A stretch of DNA of 64,000 nucleotides. It comes from Tsuneonella litorea. GTDB taxonomy: Bacteria; Pseudomonadota; Alphaproteobacteria; Sphingomonadales; Sphingomonadaceae. Made by a program: the position numbers and the translations under genes. Each line of letters opens with the position of its first letter. Position 1 is the first letter of the stretch. The stretch lies in NCBI RefSeq assembly GCF_025154015.1, contig NZ_JAOAMV010000001.1:62001-126000 (forward strand), read 5' to 3'. The notes under the pieces were generated by a model. The model ran no database searches, was not told the origin of the DNA, and was given only the letters and a program-made list of their open reading frames with translations. Of this stretch, positions 1-9,082 are shown piece after piece.

Positions 1-1
1 C

Positions 2-451
2 GGGCGCGAACTGGCGATCGACTGGCGCGAGCGCGGTCGCCGCACGCCCGGCCTCGAGGACGACCGGATCGTCGTCGGCGGCCCCGCGGCGAACCTCGCC
101 CCGCGCCTCCAGCGGTGGCTCGAACGCGAGGCCGCGCGGCTGATGGAGTCGGACGTGGCATTTTTCTCGGCGCGCGCGGGCATCCCCGCCCCTGCCCTGC
201 GGCTCAGCCGCGCGCAGCGGCGCTGGGGCTCGTGCTCGACGAGCGGGATCGTGCGGATCAACTGGCGGCTGGTCCAGGCGCCCGACGCCGTGCGCCGCTC
301 GGTCGTCGCACACGAGATCGCGCATTGCCTGCACTTCGACCACAGCCCGGCATTCCACGCCGCGCTCGACCGCCTGTTCGACGGTGACGTCGCGGAGGCC
401 GACGCGTGGATCAAGGCGCACGGGCGCACGCTCTACGCCGCATTCGGCTAG
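2..451 (+). CDS. YgjP-like (DUF45) metallopeptidase domain protein, 3' part
   Basis: The gene enters from the left edge, so its start is missing; 149 codons are visible. The zinc motif HEIAH lies about 45 residues before the stop, followed by a third likely ligand in DHSPAFH. The stretch RWGSCS, shortly before the zinc site, is typical of the YgjP/SprT-like DUF45 family. These are small cytoplasmic metal-dependent hydrolases whose substrate is generally unknown. The sequence reads open from base 2, so the initiation codon lies outside the window. The next gene begins 44 bases downstream on the same strand. Family is confident; the biological role is not. Confidence 0.85.
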   Translation, partial: GRELAIDWRERGRRTPGLEDDRIVVGGPAANLAPRLQRWLEREAARLMESDVAFFSARAGIPAPALRLSRAQRRWGSCSTSGIVRINWRLVQAPDAVRRSVVAHEIAHCLHFDHSPAFHAALDRLFDGDVAEADAWIKAHGRTLYAAFG

Positions 452-495
452 GCAGCTGACTAGCGCGGCGGCCGATCGCGCCCTATCTGGGGCCG

Positions 496-1092
496 ATGCG
501 GATCATCCAGCGCCTCAACCCCGGTCCCGGCATCGCCGACTTCTGGACCGAGTTCAAACGGCCCAATCCCTACCGCTGGCCGATCCTGGCCGGTTCGACC
601 CTGCTCACGGGATCGCTCCTCTTCCTGCTCACCGATCGCGCGGTCAGCCTCAACTGGATCGCCGGCGGCGCGCTTGCGCTGGTCGGCGGGGGCGCGCTCG
701 CCGCGATGATCGCGGAACGCGTCAAGATCCGCCTCGGCATCCTGCTGCTTGCCTCGATCGTGCCGGCCTTCATCTTCTGGCAGTTCGTGAAGGAACGCTG
801 GCGCATCCCGCCGCCACCGCCCGAAGTGACCTATATCTCGACCTTCGAAGCCGGCCGCAGCGACGACGAGATCGCGGCCTCGAACCGCGTCAACCAGGCC
901 CGGCAGGACCGTTTGCGGGCGGAACAGGCGCGGCGCGAGGAAGAAGCGAGGGACGCCTATCGCGCGCTCGGCCGTGCGTCGGGCCTCGACGTCGATGCGA
1001 TGGAACGGCGGATCGCGCAGCAGGAGGCGGCGGAACGCGCCGCGGGTCGGGCCGACGACCGGGAACGCGCGGTTGCCCGCCCCCCGCAGTGA
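496..1092 (+). CDS. Conserved hypothetical membrane protein
   Basis: A 198-residue protein that I do not recognise by name. Three hydrophobic segments sit near residues 31-47, 55-73 and 80-97. They are followed by a long charged C-terminal part rich in Arg, Glu and Ala (residues 115-198) that is probably helical or coiled coil and would face one side of the inner membrane. The ATG at 496 gives the whole membrane region. The 3' end overlaps the likely TTG start of ribD by 20 bases, which suggests translational coupling. No enzymatic motif is visible. Confidence 0.7.
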   Translation: MRIIQRLNPGPGIADFWTEFKRPNPYRWPILAGSTLLTGSLLFLLTDRAVSLNWIAGGALALVGGGALAAMIAERVKIRLGILLLASIVPAFIFWQFVKERWRIPPPPPEVTYISTFEAGRSDDEIAASNRVNQARQDRLRAEQARREEEARDAYRALGRASGLDVDAMERRIAQQEAAERAAGRADDRERAVARPPQ

Positions 1093-2059
1093 CGCCGACT
1101 GGCTGGCGGCTGCCGCGCGCCTCGCCGCGCGCGGGCGCCCGCTGTCGCGCCCCAATCCCGCGGTCGGCTGCCTGATCGTTCGGGAGGGTCGCGTCGTCGG
1201 ACGCGGCTGGACCCGCGAAGGCGGCCGCCCCCACGCCGAGGCCGCCGCGCTTGAGCAAGCGGGCGACCGAGCGCGGGGGGCGGATGTCTACGTGACGCTC
1301 GAACCTTGCGCGCACCTTTCGCAGCGCGGACCGGCGTGCGCCGACCTGCTCGCGGACGCCGCGCCGGCGCGGGTCGTCATCGGCTGCGAGGACCCCGACC
1401 CACGCACGGCCGGAGAGGGGATCGCGCGGCTGCGCGCGGCGGGTATCGCGGTGTCGCTGGTGCCGCTCCCGGCGGTGGAAGACAGCCTCGCGGGTTACCT
1501 GACGCGGGCCCGGTTCGGGCGACCGCACGTGACGCTGAAGCTGGCGATGTCGCTCGACGGCTGCGTCGCGCTGGCGAACGGCGAGAGCCGCTGGATCACC
1601 GGCGAGGCGGCGCGGGCGCACGTCCACGCCAGCCGCGCGCGGGCCGACGCGATCCTCGTCGGCGGCGAGACCTGGCGCGCCGACAAGCCCCGGCTCGACG
1701 TCCGCGTGCCCGGTCTCGGAGAGCGCAGTCCGAAGCGCGTGCTGCTCAGCCGCGGCGTCGCCCCCGACGGGGTGAAGGTGATCAATTCACCCGGCGCTAT
1801 CGCCCGCCTCGACGACGTGCAGTACCTGTACGTAGAGGGCGGTGCGGAAACCGGCGCCAGCTTCCTTGCCGCCGACCTCGTCGACCGGCTCGAGATCTAC
1901 CGTGCCCCGATCGTGATCGGCGACGGGCTGCGCGCAGTCGGCGGGATCGGGTTGGAGGCGCTGGCGCTGGCGCACGGCCGCTGGACCCTGGTCGAGGAGG
2001 CACGGCTTGGCAGCGACCGCTTCGCCGCCTATCGCCGCACCCGGCAAGGGGAAACGTAG
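1073..2059 (+). CDS. ribD: Bifunctional riboflavin biosynthesis deaminase/reductase RibD
   Basis: RibD deaminates the pyrimidine ring of the GTP-derived riboflavin precursor, then reduces the ribose side chain. The N-terminal cytidine-deaminase-like domain (about residues 5-145) carries the zinc motif HAE and the PC-x8-C ligand set (PCAHLSQRGPAC). The C-terminal part (about 150-328) is the RibD_C reductase. The only suitably placed initiator is TTG at 1073; no ATG or GTG lies close to the conserved N-terminus. That start overlaps the upstream membrane gene by 20 bases. ribE follows after six bases, so the two are surely co-transcribed. Length (328 aa) is slightly short for the family because the N-terminus is compact. 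Confidence 0.9.
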   Translation: MPAPRSDADWLAAAARLAARGRPLSRPNPAVGCLIVREGRVVGRGWTREGGRPHAEAAALEQAGDRARGADVYVTLEPCAHLSQRGPACADLLADAAPARVVIGCEDPDPRTAGEGIARLRAAGIAVSLVPLPAVEDSLAGYLTRARFGRPHVTLKLAMSLDGCVALANGESRWITGEAARAHVHASRARADAILVGGETWRADKPRLDVRVPGLGERSPKRVLLSRGVAPDGVKVINSPGAIARLDDVQYLYVEGGAETGASFLAADLVDRLEIYRAPIVIGDGLRAVGGIGLEALALAHGRWTLVEEARLGSDRFAAYRRTRQGET

Positions 2060-2065
2060 CAGATC

Positions 2066-2683
2066 ATGTTCACCGGTATCGTCACCGCCGTCGGCACCAT
2101 CGAAAGCGTCGAGCAGCGCGGCGACCTGCGCGTGCGGATCGCGTGCCCGTGGGACCCGGCACGGATCGCCATCGGCGCCTCGATCGCGTGTTCGGGCGTG
2201 TGCCTGACGGTGGTCGAGCGCGGCGGCACGCCGGGCGACGCGTGGTTTGCGGTCGACGTTTCGGCCGAAACCGTCAGCCGCACCGCGGCGGGCATGTGGA
2301 CCGCCGGGGCGAAGATCAACCTCGAACCCTCGCTGCGCGTCGGCGACGAGCTTGGCGGCCACATCGTCTCTGGCCATGTCGACGCGGTCGGCACCGTGGC
2401 CGACTGGGAACCCGAAGGCGATTCGATGCGGGTGACGATCGCCGCCCCGAAAGCCCTCGCCCCGTTCATCGCGACCAAGGGGTCGATCACGGTCGACGGG
2501 GTGTCGCTGACGGTCAACTCGGTGCGCGACTATCCCGATGGCTCGGTCCACTTCGGGCTCAACATCATCCCCCATACCGCCGAGGTGACGACGCTCGGCG
2601 AACTGGCGCAGGGCAGCGAGGTCAACCTCGAGATCGATACCGTCGCCCGCTATCTCCAGCGGCTGGAAACGCTCAGGGCCTAG
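2066..2683 (+). CDS. ribE: Riboflavin synthase, alpha subunit
   Basis: This enzyme makes riboflavin by dismutating two molecules of 6,7-dimethyl-8-ribityllumazine. The protein (205 aa) has the two tandem lumazine-binding barrels expected. It begins with the canonical MFTGIVTAVG, and the second repeat begins near residue 97 with the GGHIVSGHVD signature. The C-terminal helix (YLQRLETL) is also typical. It lies six bases after ribD. No ribBA or ribH gene follows: the next gene is on the other strand, ending five bases away. So the rest of the riboflavin pathway must be encoded outside this window. Confidence 0.95.
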   Translation: MFTGIVTAVGTIESVEQRGDLRVRIACPWDPARIAIGASIACSGVCLTVVERGGTPGDAWFAVDVSAETVSRTAAGMWTAGAKINLEPSLRVGDELGGHIVSGHVDAVGTVADWEPEGDSMRVTIAAPKALAPFIATKGSITVDGVSLTVNSVRDYPDGSVHFGLNIIPHTAEVTTLGELAQGSEVNLEIDTVARYLQRLETLRA

Positions 2684-2688
2684 TTCGA

Positions 2689-3099
2689 TCACACCCCGTG
2701 CCGCGGCGGCCGGGGCGGCGGACGGCGGTTGGCCGCCCAGTCGAGGATCTGGTCGACCATCCCGACGAGCCGGGTCGGGTCGAACGGCTTGCGCAGGTAG
2801 CCGTTGGCACCCGCCTGGCGGGCGATCGCCTCGTCCTCGTCCGAGCGTCGCGCGGTCAGCACGAGGATCGGCAGGTCGTATAGCTCCTCGTCCCGGCGGA
2901 TGATCTTGATCAGTTCGGCCCCGCTCATCTGCGGCAGTCCCATGTCGACGATTGCGAGGGCGGGCTTGCGGCGCCGCAGCGCGCGCAGCGCGTCCTGTCC
3001 GTCCTCGAGCACCCCCACCGCGTGGCCCGCACCGAGCAGGGTCGCCTGGACCAGTTCGCCCATCTCGGGGTCGTCTTCGGCGTAGAAGATCAGCGCCAT
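2689..3099 (-). CDS. Single-domain response regulator (CheY-like)
   Basis: A 136-residue receiver domain with no output domain. The acidic pair EDD is near residue 8. The phospho-acceptor Asp is in AIVDMGLPQMSG, near residue 54. Thr in LTAR and Lys in YLRKPF complete the set. It ends in a short Pro/Arg-rich tail. It starts two bases after the dut stop codon and is the last gene of a coaBC-dut-regulator operon. No histidine kinase lies nearby, so its partner and target cannot be named. It probably acts through protein-protein contacts. The upstream extension in the same frame lies inside dut and was rejected as a start. Confidence 0.85.
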   Translation of the reverse strand: MALIFYAEDDPEMGELVQATLLGAGHAVGVLEDGQDALRALRRRKPALAIVDMGLPQMSGAELIKIIRRDEELYDLPILVLTARRSDEDEAIARQAGANGYLRKPFDPTRLVGMVDQILDWAANRRPPPRPPRHGV

Positions 3100-3101
3100 G
3101 T

Positions 3102-3572
3102 CTAGCCTTCGGGATTCAGGCGGGCGTGGCCCCCGGTCGAGCCGAAGCCGCCCGAACCGCGCGCGGTCTCCTCGAGCGAATCGACCTCCTGCCACGCGGC
3201 CTGCACCACCGGCGCGAGCACGAGTTGCGCCACGCGGTCGCCGCGGGCGATCGCGAACGGCTCGCTGCCGTGGTTGATCAGGATGACCTTGAGTTCGCCG
3301 CGATAATCCGAATCGATCGTGCCCGGCGTGTTCGGCACGGTAATCCCGTGCTTCAGTGCGAGGCCCGAACGCGGCCGCACCTGGATTTCGAAACCGCCGG
3401 GGATCGCCAGCGCGAGGCCGGTGGCGACCGCGTGCCGCCCGCCCGGCGGGATCGTGACCTCTTCGGCGGAAACCACGTCCATGCCCGCCGCGCCGTCTGT
3501 CGCGTACTTCGGGAGCGGGAGACCCTCGCCCTGCGGCAGCCGCTTTACCGCGACCGTGACCGGATCACGCAT
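3102..3572 (-). CDS. dut: dUTP diphosphatase
   Basis: Hydrolyses dUTP to dUMP and pyrophosphate, keeping uracil out of DNA and feeding dTMP synthesis. All five trimeric dUTPase motifs are present in the 156-residue protein: [41 protein letters not shown], and the C-terminal glycine-rich GSGGFGSTG. The ATG at 3572 overlaps the last eight bases of coaBC. This coaBC-dut order is common in alphaproteobacteria. The response regulator follows two bases after the stop. Confidence 0.96.
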   Translation of the reverse strand: MRDPVTVAVKRLPQGEGLPLPKYATDGAAGMDVVSAEEVTIPPGGRHAVATGLALAIPGGFEIQVRPRSGLALKHGITVPNTPGTIDSDYRGELKVILINHGSEPFAIARGDRVAQLVLAPVVQAAWQEVDSLEETARGSGGFGSTGGHARLNPEG

Positions 3573-5271
3573 CGCGCGGATCGATCGTGTCGAGCGCCTT
3601 CGCCATGCGCTCGGCGAGCGCGAGGGCGACGTCGTTCTTGGGCATTTCGGGCAGGTCCTCGACCCCGTCTCCGGTGACGATGTGCACCGCGTTGGCGTCA
3701 CCGCCCATGACTCCCTTGCCATCGACCGCGGTCACGTCGTTGGCGACGATCCAGTCGGCCGCCTTGCGCTTGCGCTTGGTCTTGGCGTTCTCGATCACGT
3801 CCTCGGTCTCGGCGGCAAAACCGACCAGCAGCTTGGGCCGCTGCTTGCCCGCGGCGACCTGCGCGAGAATGTCGGGGTTCTCGGTCAACAGCAGCGCCGG
3901 GGGGGCCGAGCCACGCTTCTTCATCTTCTCGACCGCATATTCCTTGCTGCGCCAGTCGGCCACCGCGGCGACCATGACGGCAGCATCGGCCGGCAGCGCC
4001 TTCTTGACCGCGTCGGCCATCTCGCGCGCCGAGATCACGTCGATCCGGTCAACCCCGAGCGGCGTCGGCAGGTTGACCGGTCCCGCGACCAGCGTGACGC
4101 GCGCGCCCAGCGCGGCGGCGGCGGCGGCGATGGCAAAGCCCTGCTTTCCGCTGGAGCGGTTGGCGATGTAGCGCACCGGATCGATCGGTTCGTGCGTCGG
4201 CCCGGCGGTCACCAGGACGTGGCGCCCATAAAGCGGGCGGTGATCGGGATCGATGTCGAACGCCGGCTGGCCTTCCAGCGGATCGGCGGCGGCCTGCACC
4301 GCCGGCTGGCCGAGAACCTCGGGAAGCTGGTCGCCCGCGCCGGTCACGACGGTGTGGTTGAGCGCCTCGACGTCGGTCGGCGGGGCGGCCTTGGCCTTGC
4401 CCTTCTTCGCCATGATCGGCGCGGCAAGATCGGGCACGACGTCGGGACCGATCTCTTCCTCGGGAGGCAGTTCCTCGATGTGCGGTTCCTCGGCGGAATC
4501 GTCGTTGGCGAAGGCTTCTTCACCCGCGCGTTCGGCGTCGTCCACCGGCTCGCGCCGCGGCGTCTTGCGCGGGATGAGCGAGGACAGCAAGCTGCCGAGC
4601 GCGTTGCCGCCCCGCGCCTCCGCCTCGACCTCGTCCTCCGGCTCGAGCGCTTCGAGCAGGTCGGGCTGCGGCTCGCAATCGGCGGCGATGCCGAAGCGCG
4701 CGGCGATTTCGGCCCACACGATCTCCGGCTCGGGCAGGCGCCCGGGGCCGAATTCGCCGCAGGCCATCGGGCCCTCGTCGGGTTCCATGACCTCGACGCC
4801 CGCCTCGCGCAGCCACGCGACGTTGCGGCGGGTGGCGTCGTGGAGCCACATCTTCACGTTCATCGCCGGAACCGCCAGCACCGGCTTGTCGGTGGCGAGG
4901 ATCAGCGTGGTGGCCAGGTCGTCGGCGATCCCCGCCGCCATCTTGGCGAGCAGGTCGGCGGTCGCCGGGCAGACGACCACCAGGTCGGCCTGCCGCGACA
5001 GCTGGATGTGCCCCATCTCGACCTCGTTCTTCAGGTCGAAGAGGCTGGTGTAGACCTTGTTCTCCGAAAGGGCCGCGAGCGCCATCGGGGTGACGAACTG
5101 GCTGCCGCCATCGGTCAGCACGCAGGTGACGTCGCCACCGCCCTTGCGGATCAGGCGGACGAGCTCGCACGACTTGTAGGCCGCGATTCCGCCGCCGACG
5201 ACGAGCAGCACTTTCGGCCCGCTCACGCGGTTCTCCTCGGCTTGCGGCCACTCGCCGACGTGCTCGCGCAT
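3565..5271 (-). CDS. coaBC: Bifunctional CoaBC, phosphopantothenoylcysteine decarboxylase / phosphopantothenate-cysteine ligase
   Basis: Two steps of coenzyme A synthesis: CoaB joins phosphopantothenate to cysteine, and CoaC, a flavoprotein, decarboxylates the product. The CoaC domain covers about residues 17-193, with GGGIAAYK, the active-site His in [15 protein letters not shown] and the Cys of ACGEFGPGR. The CoaB domain starts near residue 347, with TAGPT and NRSSGKQG, and has the KMKKRG loop. Between them sits an unusual insertion of about 150 residues rich in Glu, Asp, Ala and Pro. In typical CoaBC the two domains are nearly contiguous. A GTG 45 bases downstream of the ATG (before SGPKVLL) is a possible alternative start. 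Confidence 0.95.
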   Translation of the reverse strand: MREHVGEWPQAEENRVSGPKVLLVVGGGIAAYKSCELVRLIRKGGGDVTCVLTDGGSQFVTPMALAALSENKVYTSLFDLKNEVEMGHIQLSRQADLVVVCPATADLLAKMAAGIADDLATTLILATDKPVLAVPAMNVKMWLHDATRRNVAWLREAGVEVMEPDEGPMACGEFGPGRLPEPEIVWAEIAARFGIAADCEPQPDLLEALEPEDEVEAEARGGNALGSLLSSLIPRKTPRREPVDDAERAGEEAFANDDSAEEPHIEELPPEEEIGPDVVPDLAAPIMAKKGKAKAAPPTDVEALNHTVVTGAGDQLPEVLGQPAVQAAADPLEGQPAFDIDPDHRPLYGRHVLVTAGPTHEPIDPVRYIANRSSGKQGFAIAAAAAALGARVTLVAGPVNLPTPLGVDRIDVISAREMADAVKKALPADAAVMVAAVADWRSKEYAVEKMKKRGSAPPALLLTENPDILAQVAAGKQRPKLLVGFAAETEDVIENAKTKRKRKAADWIVANDVTAVDGKGVMGGDANAVHIVTGDGVEDLPEMPKNDVALALAERMAKALDTIDPRDA

Positions 5272-5402
5272 GGACCCCCTCGAAACATGGCGCGGGAATA
5301 GCGCCCGCGCCGCACACGCGCCAGCCCTAGGCCGACGGTGGTTAAGATTGCGTCATCGCCGCGCTTCCCTATGGTCGCGCGCGAACGAGAGGGGACTATC
5401 GT

Positions 5403-5786
5403 ATGCGCCTGATCCTGACCGCACTGATCTTCGTCGAGGGGCTGTTCTTCCTGCTGCTGGGCCTCAATTTCCTGATCATGCCGACGGGTGCGGCGGTCAG
5501 CTTCGGCCTCTCGCCCAACGGCCCGGCGGGCCTCGCGGTGCTGCGCGCCGATTTCCCGGCGCTGTTCTTCGTCGGCGGCGCAGGCATGATCTGGGGCGCG
5601 TGGAAGCGCAACGGGGAACTGCTGCTGGTGCCCGCGGCGATCTTCGGCATCGCGCTGTTCGGCCGGTTGGTGAGCGTTTTCGCCGACGGCGCCTATCCCG
5701 GCTTCTGGTTCCCGATGCTGGTCGAGGCGTTCGCGGTGCTGCTGGCGGTCGCCGGCAGCCGCGTGCTGCCGCACCAGGTGGTCTAG
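5403..5786 (+). CDS. DUF4345-type small membrane protein
   Basis: A 127-residue protein with four predicted membrane helices (about 3-22, 47-63, 74-92, 104-121). The pattern matches the DUF4345 family of uncharacterised integral membrane proteins. A purine-rich ribosome site (gagagggg) precedes the ATG. It stands alone between two minus-strand operons. Its stop overlaps the stop of ubiB by four bases, so the two genes converge head-on. No function can be assigned. Confidence 0.7.
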   Translation: MRLILTALIFVEGLFFLLLGLNFLIMPTGAAVSFGLSPNGPAGLAVLRADFPALFFVGGAGMIWGAWKRNGELLLVPAAIFGIALFGRLVSVFADGAYPGFWFPMLVEAFAVLLAVAGSRVLPHQVV

Positions 5787-7336
5787 AACAGCCCCGCCAG
5801 CGACGCGCCGGCCACCGCGGCACCCCCCAGCGCGGCTGCCAGCAGGTAGCCCGGCCAGCGCGGGCGTTCGCCCGCCCTCCGCTCCCACATCAGCGGGATG
5901 TCGGGCAGCGGCGGCGGTTCGGGCGCGCCGCCGCGTGCGGGGTAGCGATCCTCGATCCGGCGGACGAGTTCGGGCACCCGCAGCAATGTCTCGACGTCGG
6001 TACGGATGCGGTCGGCGAGCGCGGCTTCGGGCCCCAGCTCGTCACGGATCCACGCGCGCACGAACGGGGCGGACACGTCCCACATGTTGATCGCCGGATC
6101 GAGGCTGGTCGCCAGCCCCTCGACCATCACCATCGTCTTCTGCAGCAGCAGGAGGTGCGGCTGGGTCGCCATGTCGAAATCGCGGGTAATCGCGAACAGC
6201 CCGTCGAGCATCTGGCCGACGCTGAGCTCGCTCACCGGCTTGCCGCGCATCGGCTCGCCCACCGCGCGCAGCGCGGTCGCGAATTCGTCGACCGAGTGAT
6301 AGCTCGGCACGTACTGCGCCTCGAAGTGGATCTCGGCCACGCGGCGGTAGTTGCCGGTGATCAGGCCGTAGAGGATTTCCGCCAGCCACTGCCGCGCACG
6401 GCGGTCGATCCGGCCCATGATCCCGAAATCGATCGCCACGATCGTCCCGTCGCCGCGCACGAACAGGTTCCCCTGGTGCATGTCGGCGTGGAAGAACCCC
6501 GCGCTGATCGCCTGGGTCAGGAACGCGAGCACCAGCCGGCGGGCCAGCGCGGGCAGGTCGTGCCCGGCGGCTACCAGCGCCTCGCGGTCGGATATCTTGA
6601 TGCCGTCGATCCACTCGATCGTCATCACCCGCCCGTTGGTGCGGTCCCAGTCGATCGACGGGATGCAGTAGCCCTCGAAGCCCTTCATCGCCTCGGCGAG
6701 TTCCGACGCGCTCGCCGCCTCGCGCCGCAGGTCGAGTTCGCGGTTGGTCCAGCGTTTGAAGTTGGCGATCGTCAGGCGTGGGCGAAGCCGGGCCGCCTCG
6801 CCGCCCATCGCCTCGAGGTGCGCGGCGGCCCATTCGTAGGTCGCGATGTCGCGCGCGAAACGCTCGCGGATGCCGGGGCGCAGCACCTTGACCGCGACCG
6901 GCTGGCCATCGGTCGTCACCGCGCGGTGGACCTGCGCGATCGACGCCGAGCCGACGGGGACGGGGTCGATCTCGGCAAACAGGGTGGAGACGGGAACGTC
7001 GAAGCTGCGCGCGATCTCAGCCTCGATCGCCTCGAACGCGACCGGCGGCAGGCTGTCCTGCAGGCTGAGCAGGTTGTGCGCCGCGACCTCGCCGACGAGG
7101 TCGGGGCGGGTCGCGAGCGACTGGCCGAGCTTGATCGCGGCAGGCCCGATATCGGTGAACGCCTCGGCATAATTCGGCTCGCGCGGCTGAATCGTGCCCA
7201 GCCGCGCCACGCGCGCCAGCCGCTTGACTTGCGGGGGGGTATTCGGATCGTTCTCGATCCCCCGCAGCGCGCCGTGCCGCGCGAGGCTGCGGCCCCACTT
7301 GAGAAGCCGCCAGATGTGCGTCGCCGGGCGGGTCAC
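5783..7336 (-). CDS. ubiB: UbiB, 2-polyprenylphenol 6-hydroxylase accessory protein kinase-like
   Basis: Atypical kinase/ATPase of the ABC1/ADCK family needed for ubiquinone synthesis, probably by helping extract lipid precursors from the membrane. The 517-residue protein has the family marks: the KxGQ-like motif in AIKLGQSLATR, the nucleotide Lys in VAVKVLRPG, the catalytic HADMHQGNLF and the metal-binding DFG. A C-terminal hydrophobic tail (about the last 25 residues) is the membrane anchor. GTG at 7336, one base after the ubiE stop, gives the conserved N-terminus VTRPATHIW. An ATG further upstream lies inside ubiE and is less likely. ubiE-ubiB form an operon. Confidence 0.95.
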   Translation of the reverse strand: MTRPATHIWRLLKWGRSLARHGALRGIENDPNTPPQVKRLARVARLGTIQPREPNYAEAFTDIGPAAIKLGQSLATRPDLVGEVAAHNLLSLQDSLPPVAFEAIEAEIARSFDVPVSTLFAEIDPVPVGSASIAQVHRAVTTDGQPVAVKVLRPGIRERFARDIATYEWAAAHLEAMGGEAARLRPRLTIANFKRWTNRELDLRREAASASELAEAMKGFEGYCIPSIDWDRTNGRVMTIEWIDGIKISDREALVAAGHDLPALARRLVLAFLTQAISAGFFHADMHQGNLFVRGDGTIVAIDFGIMGRIDRRARQWLAEILYGLITGNYRRVAEIHFEAQYVPSYHSVDEFATALRAVGEPMRGKPVSELSVGQMLDGLFAITRDFDMATQPHLLLLQKTMVMVEGLATSLDPAINMWDVSAPFVRAWIRDELGPEAALADRIRTDVETLLRVPELVRRIEDRYPARGGAPEPPPLPDIPLMWERRAGERPRWPGYLLAAALGGAAVAGASLAGLF

Positions 7337-7337
7337 G

Positions 7338-8069
7338 TCAGACTTTCCACCCCGAATGGATCGCGACAAGGCCGCCCAGGATCGGCTTCACCTTCGTGCG
7401 CGCGAAACCGGCATCGCGGATCATCGCCTCGAACGCGGGCATCGAGGGGAACCGGCGGATCGATTCGATCAGGTAGCGATAGGAATCCGCGTCGCCCGCG
7501 ATCGCTTCGCCGATTTTCGGCACCAGCTTGTGCGAATAGAGGTCATAGGCCTGCCGGAACCCCGGCCAGTCGTTGGTGGAGAACTCGAGGCAGAAGAATC
7601 GCCCGCCGTATTTCAGCACCCGGTGCGCCTCGCGCAGGGCCTTGGGAATGTCGGTCACGTTCCGTATCCCGAAGGCGATGGTGTAGGCGTCGAACACGCG
7701 GTCACCGTAAGCGAGGTCCTCGGCGTTCTGGCGGCTCCACACCAGGCCATCGATCCCGCGCTCCATCGCGCGCTCGATCCCGACGTCGAGCATTTCCTGG
7801 TTGATGTCGGCGACCGTCACGCTGGCGCCGCGCGCGGCCAGCCGGAAAGCGATGTCGCCGGTGCCGCCCGCCATGTCGAGGATCGCCTCGCCGGAACGCG
7901 GCTTCACGCGGCGGACGAACTGGTCCTTCCAGAGCCGGTGCATCCCGCCCGACATGGCGTCGTTCATCAGGTCGTACTTAGCCGCGACCCCGGAAAAGAC
8001 CTCGCCCACCCGGCGTGTCTTTTCCTCGGGGGCGACCTCTTCGTAGCCGAAGGAAACGGTGTCGTTCAT
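7338..8069 (-). CDS. ubiE: Ubiquinone/menaquinone C-methyltransferase UbiE
   Basis: SAM-dependent methyltransferase that C-methylates the ubiquinone precursor ring. The 243-residue protein begins MNDTVSFGYEEV and has the AKYDLMNDAMS signature, the SAM-binding LDMAGGTGDIAF near residue 70, and the second family signature RVLKYGGRFFCLEFS. The start at 8069 faces mutM (8124), leaving a 54-base divergent promoter region. The open frame continues upstream antisense to mutM, but that part has no family similarity and was discarded. Confidence 0.96.
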   Translation of the reverse strand: MNDTVSFGYEEVAPEEKTRRVGEVFSGVAAKYDLMNDAMSGGMHRLWKDQFVRRVKPRSGEAILDMAGGTGDIAFRLAARGASVTVADINQEMLDVGIERAMERGIDGLVWSRQNAEDLAYGDRVFDAYTIAFGIRNVTDIPKALREAHRVLKYGGRFFCLEFSTNDWPGFRQAYDLYSHKLVPKIGEAIAGDADSYRYLIESIRRFPSMPAFEAMIRDAGFARTKVKPILGGLVAIHSGWKV

Positions 8070-8123
8070 GGCGCGCGCATACGGGCAATTGCCCCCCAAG
8101 CAAAGGCTGTTACAGCCCCGCCG

Positions 8124-8939
8124 ATGCCCGAGCTTCCCGAAGTCGAAACCACCGTGCGCGGGCTCGCCGCGTTCCTCGACGGCGCGCGGATCGAGCGCGT
8201 GCGGGTCAACCGGCCCGATATGCGCCGCCCGTTTCCGCCCGGCCTCGTCCAGTCGCTCGTCGGCGCGCGCGTCACGGGCCTCGACCGCCGCGCGAAGTAC
8301 GGCCTCATCCACACCGATCGCGACACGACGCTGGTGTTCCACCTCGGGATGAGCGGGCGCTGGCGGATCGACCCCGCCGCCCCGGACAAGCACGATCACC
8401 TCGTCCTGGAAACCGTGGACCACCGATTCGCACTGAACGATGCGCGGCGATTCGGCTCGGTCGACCTGGTCGATACGCCGGCCCTCGCGCAGTGGGGCCC
8501 GTTCGCCGCGCTCGGACCCGAGCCGCTGGGCCCCGGCCTGACCGCCAGGCACCTGCACGCGGCATTCGCGGGCCGGAAGCAGGCGATCAAGCTGCTGCTG
8601 CTCGACCAGGGGATCGTCGCGGGCCTGGGCAACATATACGTGTGCGAGGCGCTCTGGCGCGCCGGGATCGATCCGCGCAAGGCGGCGGGCAAGGTCGCCC
8701 GCACCCGGCTCGAACGGCTCGTCCCCGCCATTCGCGCAGTGCTCGAGCAATCGATCGGCGACGGCGGCTCGACCTTGCGCGACTATGCCCGGCCCGACGG
8801 CCAGCTGGGTTATTTCGCGACCCGGTTCGCGGTATATGGCCGCGACGGGCAGCCATGCCCGCGCGAGGACGGCGGCATCGTCCGGCGGATCGTCCAGGGG
8901 GGTCGCAGCACGTGGTTCTGCCCCCGGTGCCAGCGCTAG
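8124..8939 (+). CDS. mutM: Formamidopyrimidine-DNA glycosylase (Fpg/MutM)
   Basis: Base-excision repair enzyme that removes 8-oxoguanine and cuts the abasic site. Pro2 and Glu3 of the N-terminal MPELPEVET are the catalytic residues. The later RRAKYG loop and the helix-two-turn-helix around QGIVAGLGNIY are typical. The C-terminal zinc finger is unusual: only three of the four expected Cys are present (C245, C266, C269). Where the second Cys should be, the sequence reads CPRED, so Asp249 or Glu248 would have to be a ligand. The RST loop (GRSTWFC) is intact. It is divergent from ubiE. Confidence 0.95.
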   Translation: MPELPEVETTVRGLAAFLDGARIERVRVNRPDMRRPFPPGLVQSLVGARVTGLDRRAKYGLIHTDRDTTLVFHLGMSGRWRIDPAAPDKHDHLVLETVDHRFALNDARRFGSVDLVDTPALAQWGPFAALGPEPLGPGLTARHLHAAFAGRKQAIKLLLLDQGIVAGLGNIYVCEALWRAGIDPRKAAGKVARTRLERLVPAIRAVLEQSIGDGGSTLRDYARPDGQLGYFATRFAVYGRDGQPCPREDGGIVRRIVQGGRSTWFCPRCQR

Positions 8940-8952
8940 CGCCCACGCGCGC

Positions 8953-8981
8953 TTGACGGAATCGGGCAGCGCCGCTAGGGG
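8953..8981 (+). promoter_or_regulatory. Predicted rpsT promoter
   Basis: TTGACG at 8953-8958, 17 bases, then TAGGGG at 8976-8981, followed by a GC-rich discriminator (cgcgcc). The same geometry and a near-identical -10/discriminator occur before rpoZ, rpmJ and rpmH in this window. That repetition is the main support. The GC-rich discriminator is what one expects of growth-rate or stringently controlled promoters (inference). Confidence 0.6.
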
Positions 8982-9082
8982 CGCGCCTTTCCCGGCGGGT
9001 CCGCCTGCCAAGGGCAACCCACCGAGACGAGATTTTCCGGCCGCGGCCACGCGGTCAACCGAGGACAGGTACCAGGACTCTT

